Source: Bacteroidales bacterium (GTDB lineage: Bacteria; Bacteroidota; Bacteroidia; Bacteroidales; F082). Taken from it: a DNA stretch of 56,669 nt. The stretch's first letter is position 1; every line of letters begins with the position of its first letter. The notes under the pieces were generated by a model. That model was not told the origin of the DNA. It saw only the letters and a list, made by a program, of their open reading frames with translations, and searched no databases. Shown one piece after another: positions 42,501 to 49,244 of this stretch. The position numbers and the translations under genes were made by a program. Where the stretch lies: positions 1 through 56,669 of the forward strand of contig JAFUAA010000044.1 in the NCBI GenBank assembly GCA_017460915.1, written 5' to 3'.

Positions 42501-43705
42501 TGCATGTTTGCATACTTCCTGCAGTGGAGAATCTGCATTATGTGGGCGATGGCAATCATGCCGATGTGGCATGGGATGCGCTGGCTGGCGCAAGCCAATA
42601 TGAGGTGTATCTCAACGGCGAACTGGCTGCTACGGTTGACGAAACCAACTATGAGGTTGAACTTGAAAACGACCTGACCACCGTCATGGTGAAGCCTGTC
42701 GCCGACGGTTGCTATGTCTTGGAGAACAGCATCGAAATTTGCTACATCAATGCGGTGGAAAACCTGCAATTCATCTCGATGGATGACAACGGTACGCTGC
42801 ATTTCACTTGGGATGCCGTAGAAAGTGCTGAATATTATTCTGTTACGGCCAACGGTGCTACCGAACAAGTGGCCGAAACCGAGTTCGCTTTCATGGGCGA
42901 AATTGGCTCCAACGACATTTGCGTAACGGCCCATTCTGTCTACGGCTGCGCAGCGGAAACCACATGCATGTCGGGCATCACGGTTTGCTCGCCTGTTGAT
43001 GGCTTTGACTATTCCTTCAACGGTAACGAAGTGACTGTTACATGGAACGGCGAGGGCATCTCTCAGAACGAGGTCGTTTTGGACGGTGAAAGCCAAATCG
43101 TCTATGAAAATCGTTTGGTGGCTCAAGTTGAAAACGGAATGCATACCATCAAGGTGACGCCTGCTTACGATGAGGAATGCTGGGCTGTCCTTAGTGCAAC
43201 TTTCGATTTTGAAGTCACCAACGTGGCTCCCGAAATCCGTATCACCGATGTGCGTCAGGGCCATATGAGTACGGCTTGGAATGCCGTTGCTGGTGCCATT
43301 GCCTACAACCTCTTCCGCGACGGCGAACTGATTGCCGATGGCCTTACCGCTACCGAATACAACGACACGGAGATGGCCATCGATATGCAGCACTGCTATA
43401 CTGTGCAAGCCGTGTACGCGAAAGGTGTTTCGACCCTGTCGAATGAGGCCTGCGCCAATTATTTCAATGGCATCGACGAGAACGGCGGCCAGGTGAGTAT
43501 CTTCCCCAACCCGACCACCGACAAGGTGACCGTTGAGTGCGCTGGCATGTCGCAAATCGACATCTATAATGTCGAAGGCAAGCTCATCGACAGCTTCCAG
43601 GTCGAGAACGATTCCTACCAAATCGACGGCCTCGAGAACGGCATCTACATGCTCCGCATCCGCAAGGGCGATGCCGTCTTCGTCAGTCGCTTAGTAAAGA
43701 TGTAA
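39560..43705 (+). CDS. Subtilisin-like (S8) serine protease with repeated beta modules and T9SS sorting domain
   Basis: A 1381-residue secreted protease with a signal peptide (1-20, ending GFAQ). The propeptide region is about 25-150. The S8 catalytic domain has Asp186 in VVAVIDTGVNYNH, His227 in DDHSHGTHCAG and Ser430 in MSGTSMATP. After it come a CARDB-like pair of domains (about 490-720) and a galactose-binding-like or P-domain-like region (SLTDSWGDGWNNAYLTV). Repeated fibronectin III-type modules with the motif VENLxFxxxGNxxxVxW follow (about 800-1300). The T9SS type A domain at the end reads VSIFPNPTTDKVTVEC to VSRLVKM. It is exported and probably displayed or released at the surface. 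A 52-base perfect-stem hairpin follows it. Confidence 0.95.
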   Translation: MKKLFFTLALAAVAFCGFAQNPVIDPLLADEMNNRSDDEKINVVVIMKERYDRDMLNRRADYFVTRAQRREFVVNELKEFTAASQYDLKRTLAEMKHNDMVTEQRTLWMSNALCFGATKAAIRDLAMRNDIEVVGYNIERNWIPETDQPRPASSTREITPNVIQVGADQVWALGFTGEGVVVAVIDTGVNYNHLDLADHLWDGGLEFPHHGYDVYNNDNDPMDDHSHGTHCAGTVCGDGTAGSQTGMAPDATLMCVKCLSSSGNGGADAISAGIEWAVEHGADMFSMSLGVPNSSIAERTLLRRTCASALDAGVVAAIAAGNEGNSQNQYPIPNNVRVPGSCPPPYMDEVQDQNAGELCCGVTIGAVDYDDSAAYFSSHGPTTWTNTEFGDYPYNPGIGLIRPDVCAPGVDIKSADYSNNTGYQTMSGTSMATPCAAGCMALMLSKNIDLAPADVCRILEETAFPLAATKNNITGFGRINVLAAIEEVQMGSLAMETYVINDPLGNNDHKLNPGETVSLGMNVTNLKEETVSGATLELSTNDGDVTIINGTAQLPTFSANQTLFLEDIFSFQVNNSVEGNQRIHFVAQVMQAGEPAGRFTFSIPVYDYNLQFGAIAVLNDDNNNGFLEAGETADLRIFVDNQGNEMAPVLSGTLGSTYPYLTINGTEQSFGTIGGNLSGFADFNVTLSASAPEGNDIPFSLELVDGEGRQTSMSFDYRISCNVVFSLTDSWGDGWNNAYLTVEYSDGTPTENMTINSGNSASYTRQLSTNSTVTLTWHSGNYDSECSFSVAYQNGATILEHSGGMSSPYTFTVNCSGGEVNETCAPVRDLTYLVDGHDVVLAWEAPEEGQPAYYLVYRGTLLLSQVEALGYTDANVEDGGYNYCVQAVFANCQGAMACEWVEVLGCSGVQNLTHVMDSDLHISLSWEDPQDTSGLIEYQVFLDDVLLGSTLEHSYDYDMVPGEHDFNVKAVFEDCENDTFMHVCILPAVENLHYVGDGNHADVAWDALAGASQYEVYLNGELAATVDETNYEVELENDLTTVMVKPVADGCYVLENSIEICYINAVENLQFISMDDNGTLHFTWDAVESAEYYSVTANGATEQVAETEFAFMGEIGSNDICVTAHSVYGCAAETTCMSGITVCSPVDGFDYSFNGNEVTVTWNGEGISQNEVVLDGESQIVYENRLVAQVENGMHTIKVTPAYDEECWAVLSATFDFEVTNVAPEIRITDVRQGHMSTAWNAVAGAIAYNLFRDGELIADGLTATEYNDTEMAIDMQHCYTVQAVYAKGVSTLSNEACANYFNGIDENGGQVSIFPNPTTDKVTVECAGMSQIDIYNVEGKLIDSFQVENDSYQIDGLENGIYMLRIRKGDAVFVSRLVKM

Positions 43706-43747
43706 AATGTTGCTTTTTTGACGCACTTTGCGTCATTGCGAGTAACG

Positions 43748-43799
43748 AAGCAAAACGAAGCAATCCAGAAATTTGTTTTTGGATTGCTTCGTTTTGCTT
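43748..43799. repeat. Family C palindromic repeat with 19-base perfect arms
   Basis: AAGCAAAACGAAGCAATCC at 43748-43766 is perfectly mirrored at 43781-43799, with a 14-base loop. It is preceded by CGTCATTGCGAG. It could end transcription of the S8 gene. The next promoter box begins on its last base. Confidence 0.88.
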
Positions 43800-43806
43800 A
43801 TTTTTG
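43799..43806 (+). promoter_or_regulatory. -7 promoter box (TATTTTTG) overlapping the family C repeat
   Basis: Exact match. It starts on the last base of the repeat's right arm, 52 bases before the OMP start. The leader contains the small hairpin AACGGG-TGTTTTG-CCCGTT. Confidence 0.5.
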
Positions 43807-43857
43807 CAGATTCATACTAAACGGGTGTTTTGCCCGTTCAACAGAAAAAGGAAAACC

Positions 43858-44673
43858 ATGCGCAAGATTTTTGTACCCCTATTGATTTTCTTCGGCTTCA
43901 CATTGAAGGCAACGGCCCAACAGCCTAAAGACATCATGAAAGCCTCCATTCCCGTGGCGATGTTCCAGGCTACCTATGCTTTTCACTTCCCGGGTTTGGA
44001 CAACAAGACGCTGTATGGCGTCAGCCATAACGTGGGTGGTGGCTTCACCTTCAAGACCGAAAACAACCTGCTGCTGACGGCCGAAGCCAATTTCATCATA
44101 GGTAGCAAGCTCAATGTCGACCGACTAGAGATTTTCGGCGAGGGCATTACCAACGAATATGGCGAAATCATCGGCGGCGCGGGCAGTTTCGCCATGCTGG
44201 AGGTCCACCAGCGCGGCTTCCATGTGCAAGCCAAGGCGGGTTATCTGTTCCCTTTCTTGCCCAATCCCAACAGTGGTTTCTTCGTGCAAGGCGGCCTCGG
44301 GTATCTGCGCACCCGCATCCGCACCGACTATTCGCGCACCTTGCTCAACGACCCTTATCAAGTGAACGGCGACTATGAATATGGCTACGACCGCATGCGC
44401 GGCGGTCCGGCCGTGCATCTCGAAGGCGGCTACCTACTGCTCAACGACACGCGCTTGCTCAACCTGTCCATTGCCCTCGAAGTGACCTACGCCCGCACCC
44501 GCGACCTCCGCGACTATGATTTCCGCGTGTTCACCAACCCCGAAACAGGAATGCAGGAACCCGTGGGCTACACCGACCCACACAAACGCTACAATGACCT
44601 TTATTATGGCATCCGCGTCACGTGGAACATCCCCACCTACCAGCGCAAACCCGACGACTACTATTATTATTAA
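43858..44673 (+). CDS. Outer membrane beta-barrel protein
   Basis: A 271-residue protein from ATG 43858 (MRKIFVPLLI) with a signal peptide ending TATAQ. The mature part alternates hydrophobic and polar residues in about ten strands (GGGFTFKTENNLLLTAEANF, FHVQAKAGYLFPF, FFVQGGLGYLRTRI), ending in an aromatic-rich YYGIRVTWNIP and a tail of tyrosines. It resembles the Bacteroidetes outer-membrane proteins often found ahead of waaA; function is unknown. It is followed after two bases by the GTG start of waaA, so the two are probably one transcript. Confidence 0.8.
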   Translation: MRKIFVPLLIFFGFTLKATAQQPKDIMKASIPVAMFQATYAFHFPGLDNKTLYGVSHNVGGGFTFKTENNLLLTAEANFIIGSKLNVDRLEIFGEGITNEYGEIIGGAGSFAMLEVHQRGFHVQAKAGYLFPFLPNPNSGFFVQGGLGYLRTRIRTDYSRTLLNDPYQVNGDYEYGYDRMRGGPAVHLEGGYLLLNDTRLLNLSIALEVTYARTRDLRDYDFRVFTNPETGMQEPVGYTDPHKRYNDLYYGIRVTWNIPTYQRKPDDYYYY

Positions 44674-44675
44674 TC

Positions 44676-45995
44676 GTGCGCTGCGTCTATACATTGGGAA
44701 TCCGTCTTTACGCTCTCGGCGTGCGCGTCGCTGCCCTTTTCGGCAACGCCAAAGCCCAACTTTGGGTCGATGGCCGTAAGGCCAAGGCTCTTGAGCCTGT
44801 CGAAGAGCCGAAAGACTCGAATAAAGTTGAACCGGCCCTTCGACAAACTCAGGAACCTAACGATTCTTGGATTTGGTTCCACGCTGCTTCGCTGGGCGAG
44901 TTTGAGCAGGGTCGCCCCGTCATTGAAGCGCTGAAGCAAGCCCATCCCGAGTTCAAGATCCTGCTCTCATTTTTCTCGCCTTCAGGCTACGAAATCCGCA
45001 AAAACTATCCTTTGGCCGACAAGGTGGCTTATCTGCCCACCGACACGCCTCGACACGCCGAACAGTGGGTGAGGAGCCGCCATTTCGTGGCCGCTTTCTT
45101 CATCAAGTACGAGTTCTGGTTCAACTATATGCAGGCTTTGAAGCAGGCTGGCGTTCCTCTGTTCTACATCTCGCTTATCCTCAAGCCCGAGTCTTATTTC
45201 TTCCGCTGGTATGGCGGCTGGTTCCGCAAGCAGTTGCATCATGTGACGCATTTTTTCGTGCAGGACGAAGCCACGGCGCAGCTGCTCAAGGCGCATGGCA
45301 TGGACAACATCAGCGTTTGTGGCGACACCCGCTTCGACCGCGTGGCGACCATCGCCGAGCAGGCGAAGCCGTTCCCTGAAATCGAAAGGTTTATTGCGGG
45401 CAGACAATGCATCATCGCAGGCAGCACATGGCCACCCGATGAAAAGCTGTTGGCTGGGTTTTTGCCGAAATTGCCCGAGGATCATTGTCTCATCATTGCG
45501 CCCCACGACATTTCGGCCTCGCATCTTGACCAAATCATGGCGATGTTCCCCGAGGCACAGCTCTACACCGAGCTCAGCTCCCTGAGCCAGCCAGCCGAGT
45601 CAAGGCCCCTGAGCTTGTCGAAGGGTCGACCTACTCGGATATTAATCATCAACACCATAGGCATCCTCTCCCAGCTTTACCAATACGCACGTTTCGTCTA
45701 CATCGGCGGCGGTTTCGGAGTGAACATACACAACATTCAGGAACCCGTCACCTTTGGCTGCCCCGTGGTGATTGGGCCGAAATACAAGAGCTTCAAGGAG
45801 GCCGTCGACCTGGTGGCCTTGCAAGGCGTTTTTCCCGTCAACGATGCCGACGAATTGACGGCCGTGTTCACGCGTCTGTATGAAGATGAGGCTTTCCGCA
45901 AGCAGGCTTCCGCCACCTGTTTGACCTACCTGAAATCGCAACTTGGCGCCACGAAAACCATCATAAAAGGCTTTGAGAGCGCACTTTTTTTGTAA
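44676..45995 (+). CDS. waaA: 3-deoxy-D-manno-octulosonic acid (Kdo) transferase
   Basis: A 439-residue GT30 enzyme that adds Kdo to lipid A precursor. GTG 44676 is chosen (VRCVYTLGIRLYALGVRVAAL) because it aligns with the family's membrane-anchor start and lies two bases after the OMP stop. Key motifs are FHAASLGEFEQGRP (catalytic Glu), FFIKYEFWFNY, AGSTWPPDE, and IGGGFGVNIHNIQEPVTFGCPVV. Two segments absent from the family are present: residues about 37-62 (EPVEEPKDSNKVEPALRQTQ) and about 300-320 (ESRPLSLSKGRPT). Both are encoded by copies of a dispersed repeat (CCTGAGCTTGTCGAAGGG). They lie in loops and do not break the frame. Confidence 0.93.
   Translation: MRCVYTLGIRLYALGVRVAALFGNAKAQLWVDGRKAKALEPVEEPKDSNKVEPALRQTQEPNDSWIWFHAASLGEFEQGRPVIEALKQAHPEFKILLSFFSPSGYEIRKNYPLADKVAYLPTDTPRHAEQWVRSRHFVAAFFIKYEFWFNYMQALKQAGVPLFYISLILKPESYFFRWYGGWFRKQLHHVTHFFVQDEATAQLLKAHGMDNISVCGDTRFDRVATIAEQAKPFPEIERFIAGRQCIIAGSTWPPDEKLLAGFLPKLPEDHCLIIAPHDISASHLDQIMAMFPEAQLYTELSSLSQPAESRPLSLSKGRPTRILIINTIGILSQLYQYARFVYIGGGFGVNIHNIQEPVTFGCPVVIGPKYKSFKEAVDLVALQGVFPVNDADELTAVFTRLYEDEAFRKQASATCLTYLKSQLGATKTIIKGFESALFL
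44790..44853. repeat. Family B repeat (CTTGAGCCTGTCGAAG ... CTTCGACAAACTCAGG) inside waaA, copy 1
   Basis: An inverted pair of 16-base arms (a few mismatches) around 32 bases, in frame in waaA near the N terminus. Confidence 0.85.
45572..45638. repeat. Family B repeat inside waaA, copy 2
   Basis: Contains CCTGAGCTTGTCGAAGGG at 45608-45625, with CTCCCTGAGCCAGCC upstream and CCGAG/CTCGG words at the edges. It is in frame and encodes RPLSLSKGRP. Confidence 0.85.
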
Positions 45996-46033
45996 AAAAA
46001 GGCTTTTTCTTTTTGATTCTTCCAAATTTTGAC

Positions 46034-46041
46034 TAATTTTG
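46034..46041 (+). promoter_or_regulatory. -7 promoter box (TAATTTTG) for the PdxA-like gene
   Basis: Exact match, 38 bases before ATG 46080. Confidence 0.6.
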
Positions 46042-46079
46042 AGGGCTGATTTCCCGTTGAAACTCAGTGAAAAACTCTT

Positions 46080-47075
46080 ATGCCTATGCAAGACAACGCA
46101 ACTCCTACCACTTTGCCACGCCTCGGTCTCACCCAAGGTGATTTTAATGGCATCAGCTACGAAATCATGCTGAAAACCTTTTCCGACGCTCGTTTGTTCG
46201 AGTCGTTCAATCCTGTCTTGTATGGGCAGTCGAAGGTGTTTTCCTATTACAAGAAAAACTTTGGCATGGACAACCCCAACTATTCTCTGACGCGTGACGC
46301 CCGACAGGCTTGGGACAAGAAGTTCAACATCATCAACATTGTGGAGAACGAGCTCAAAATCGATCCAGGACAGCCTTCCGAGATTTCGGCCGAGATGTCG
46401 GTGCTCTCGATGAAACGTGCTTTCGACGACCTCCAAAACGGTTATATCGACGGCCTGTTGATGGCGCCCGACAGCCCCGCGATGTCCAAGAGCAACATGG
46501 CTTTCCTGCTGTCGCATTATGCCGAAGCGGATCCCGTCAGGGTGATGGTCAACGACACGATGCGTATCGCCTTGGCCACGGGCGACATGCCCCTTGGCGA
46601 GGCTTTGGCGCAAATCGACATCCGTTTCCTCGTCGGCAAGATGTCCACATTGTCAGCAGCCTTGAAGAAGGACTTCGGCCTCAATGCGCCCAAGATCGCC
46701 GTCATGGGCATCAATCCTCACTCGGGCTGTCGTCCCGAGGGCGACGACGACAAGGTGGTGAAAGCCGTCGGCGATGCCCAGAAGAAAGGCATTTATGCCT
46801 TCGGCCCTTTCGGTGGCACGCAGCTCTTCGTTTCGGGCTTGTGGACCAAATACGACGCGGTGTTGGCGATGTATTACGACCAAGCCGTGCTGCCCTTGCG
46901 GATGATGACCACCGGTGGCTGTGCGGCCTATTGGGCGGGACTGCCGGTGGTGTGTGCAGAGCCTCTGCACGGCCCGAGCTTCGAGATGGCCAACCAAAAC
47001 AAGGCTCAGCCCGATGACTACCGAAAGGCGGCCTTCCTTGCCGTCGATGTCATACAGCATCGCAGGGAACAATAG
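46080..47075 (+). CDS. pdxA: PdxA-family (4-hydroxythreonine-4-phosphate dehydrogenase-like) protein with altered metal site
   Basis: A 331-residue PdxA-fold protein. Family landmarks are RLGLTQGDFNGISYE, GYIDGLLMAP, IAVMGINPHSG (metal His214 kept) and DAVLAMYYDQAVLPL. Classical PdxA binds a divalent metal through three histidines: one in the GHTE motif, one in NPHAG and one in MYHDQG. Here the GHTE segment is replaced by SKSNMAF, and MYHDQ reads MYYDQ (Tyr266), so two ligands are missing. The late motif PDHGTAYDIAG reads PLHGPSFEMAN. It may be a PdxA paralog with changed chemistry or a degrading gene. It stands alone with its own promoter and terminator. Confidence 0.8.
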   Translation: MPMQDNATPTTLPRLGLTQGDFNGISYEIMLKTFSDARLFESFNPVLYGQSKVFSYYKKNFGMDNPNYSLTRDARQAWDKKFNIINIVENELKIDPGQPSEISAEMSVLSMKRAFDDLQNGYIDGLLMAPDSPAMSKSNMAFLLSHYAEADPVRVMVNDTMRIALATGDMPLGEALAQIDIRFLVGKMSTLSAALKKDFGLNAPKIAVMGINPHSGCRPEGDDDKVVKAVGDAQKKGIYAFGPFGGTQLFVSGLWTKYDAVLAMYYDQAVLPLRMMTTGGCAAYWAGLPVVCAEPLHGPSFEMANQNKAQPDDYRKAAFLAVDVIQHRREQ

Positions 47076-47101
47076 TTCCCTACGAGGAACCCAAAAAGCA
47101 A

Positions 47102-47129
47102 AAAAAGGAGGCCAAGCGGCCTCCTTTTT
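47102..47129. terminator. Bidirectional terminator between convergent genes
   Basis: AAAAAGGAGGCC-AAGC-GGCCTCCTTTTT, a perfect 12-base stem including the A and T runs. It serves pdxA and the convergent T9SS propeller gene. Confidence 0.85.
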
Positions 47130-47151
47130 CTTGTGCATCCATTGTCGAAAC

Positions 47152-49080
47152 TTACTTCACAATGAACTTCTGGGTGTTGTTGTCGGCATTGATGAAGTAG
47201 ATGCCGCTGGTAAGGTTGTTCAGGTCGATGACGTTGCCGCCGATGTGACCTTCTTGCGTCTTAACGACTTGTCCTTGGGTGTTGTAAACCGTAATCTTGG
47301 CGCTCTTGCTGAGGCTGACGTTCAGTTGACCAACAGCTGGGTTGGGGAAGATGCTCATTTGAGTGGTGGTTTGTTCTTCCAAGCCAACACCAGCATTCGG
47401 GAAGAGTTCCGCCAAATCGAAGACTAGGCCACGGTAGAGGTTGTCGTCAGGAGTCTCGTCATCTTCCTGAACGTAAGAGCCAGCGAGACCGTCCTCTTGT
47501 GCGGCGATGATGAGCTTCCCACCAATCACAGCGGCTTGCGAATAGACGAATTCGCTGTATTGGAACATGAAGTCGTTGGTGAGGTGGATGGGGGTCGACC
47601 AGGTTCTGCCACCGTCGCCGGAATAGGTGGCGAAGAGCTTAAAGTAGTATTTGCCATTACCGTCCGTGTTGTGTTCGTCCATCATGGAGTAGACGGCCAC
47701 CATGTCATAACCGTTGCTGCCAGGCAACGTGCACAGCACAGGCATGCAGACGATGCCACCATTGTATGAGCCGTGGAGGGTGAAGTCTTCAATGTTGAAG
47801 GATTCGGCCTCAGCCCAGTTTTGCCATTCGTCATTCGCATCGAGAGGAGCCAGATAACCGAAGTAGACGGGGTTATCCCATGATTGGTCGCTCCAACGCG
47901 GCCAAGCGGCATAAAGGTCGCCATTAATGTAGGCCGAGTCTAGGATGAAGGGTTGGCCCGGAGTGGCGGGCATTGGGTTGGTCGGGTCGTAGCCTGCACC
48001 TTGATAATAGGAATTGCCCTCGGGGCCGGTGTAAGGCAGGTTCTCGCCCCAGAAAGCGACGCCACCCAAGGCAGGATAGTAGCTGTTCGAGCCTGGCTCG
48101 CCCGTCGAACCGTTCCACTCATAGACCATGCAGAGTTCGCCGCCGATACCCCATTGGGCAGAGACGTAGCGAGGATACATGAAAATAATGTTCTCGCCGG
48201 TCGGGTCGGTGAAGGTGGTGTTGATGCCAGGGTGGTGGTAGTACACTTTTCTTTCCCAAGTGTCGCCGTCGTCGTAGCTGTAGAGCACCATACCGTCGCT
48301 CCAGGCATTGTTGATTACGAGGGCGAGGCAGTTGTCTTCGGTGGTTTCCATCCAGTAGTAGCAGTTGGAGCCCCAGTCGCTGCCATATTCAGCGGTGAGG
48401 AAGGGGAGGATGACGTTTTCCTTGTCCCAGGTCTTGCCACCGTCTTTTGAACGGTAGTAGTAGATCTGGTTGTCGTCATAACCCAAGGCAACGACGTGGA
48501 CGATGTCGCGGTTGGCGCCCGAGGTCATGATGGCTGGCCAAGTGGGCGATTTGCTGTTTTCGAGGTGGCAAACGGTCTCAGCGCAGCCAGGGGTGATGTT
48601 GTCCTTGTCCTCGATGTAGTAGATGCCCATCTCAGTGGCTGTGTGAGCGGCCACGATGATGCTGTTGTCGAGGTAACGGGCGATAGAGCCGAAACCAGTC
48701 TTTTCGTTCTCGACGCGGCCTTCGCAGGGTGTCCATTCTCCGGTGTTGGAGTCGAAGGTGCCGATGCCGGTGCCACGGTCGCTGTAGCTGTTGTCGGTGG
48801 CCATGGTGTAGGCGAAGTTCACTTTGCCATCGGACCAAACGATGGTCCAAGTGCGTTGGGCTTGGTTCGACTGCCAGTCGTAGGTGGTATAATCCAACTC
48901 ACCCTCTTCGTAATTGATGCGGGTCATGTTGGGCTGGCTCTGGATGTTGGTCAGCGTTTCCATTCTGGGAGCCTTTTTCATTTGGGCAACCTTGGCGTCT
49001 CTCAGTGATGTCCTTGCAACTTGCGAAAAGCCGGCAACGGCCATCGACAAGGCGAGAGTTAATGTAAATAACTTCTTCAT
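47152..49080 (-). CDS. Secreted beta-propeller (BNR/Asp-box) protein with T9SS sorting domain, paralog 1
   Basis: A 642-residue exported protein (signal peptide ending AGFSQ). At least three Asp-box motifs are seen, SKDGGKTWD, SYDDGDTWE and SGDGGRTWS, spaced as in six- or seven-bladed propellers. The T9SS type A domain is at the end (MSIFPNPAVGQLNVSL to NNTQKFIVK). Asp boxes occur in sialidases, but no FRIP motif or arginine triad is evident, so catalysis is unproven. The neighbour at 49245-51290 is a diverged paralog on the same strand. Its own -7 box is at 49154-49161. Confidence 0.85.
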   Translation of the reverse strand: MKKLFTLTLALSMAVAGFSQVARTSLRDAKVAQMKKAPRMETLTNIQSQPNMTRINYEEGELDYTTYDWQSNQAQRTWTIVWSDGKVNFAYTMATDNSYSDRGTGIGTFDSNTGEWTPCEGRVENEKTGFGSIARYLDNSIIVAAHTATEMGIYYIEDKDNITPGCAETVCHLENSKSPTWPAIMTSGANRDIVHVVALGYDDNQIYYYRSKDGGKTWDKENVILPFLTAEYGSDWGSNCYYWMETTEDNCLALVINNAWSDGMVLYSYDDGDTWERKVYYHHPGINTTFTDPTGENIIFMYPRYVSAQWGIGGELCMVYEWNGSTGEPGSNSYYPALGGVAFWGENLPYTGPEGNSYYQGAGYDPTNPMPATPGQPFILDSAYINGDLYAAWPRWSDQSWDNPVYFGYLAPLDANDEWQNWAEAESFNIEDFTLHGSYNGGIVCMPVLCTLPGSNGYDMVAVYSMMDEHNTDGNGKYYFKLFATYSGDGGRTWSTPIHLTNDFMFQYSEFVYSQAAVIGGKLIIAAQEDGLAGSYVQEDDETPDDNLYRGLVFDLAELFPNAGVGLEEQTTTQMSIFPNPAVGQLNVSLSKSAKITVYNTQGQVVKTQEGHIGGNVIDLNNLTSGIYFINADNNTQKFIVK

Positions 49081-49153
49081 TTTTAGTGATTTTAATGAAT
49101 AATTAAGGAATGATTTAAGTGTTTTTGATGCTTTTTCGTGTGATTATACGGGG

Positions 49154-49161
49154 CAAAAATA
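49154..49161 (-). promoter_or_regulatory. -7 promoter box (TATTTTTG) for propeller paralog 1
   Basis: Exact match on the minus strand, 73 bases ahead of ATG 49080. Confidence 0.55.
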
Positions 49162-49194
49162 GTAATTTTTCATTGAAAATGATGCTTTTTACGA

Positions 49195-49226
49195 AAAAAA
49201 AGGAGGCTTTTGCCTCCTTTTTTTCG
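49195..49226 (-). terminator. Terminator of propeller paralog 2
   Basis: AAAAAAGGAGGC-TTTT-GCCTCCTTTTTT, perfect stem with T runs on both strands, 19 bases after the stop codon. Confidence 0.85.
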
Positions 49227-49244
49227 TACGATGTAAGCAAATGC

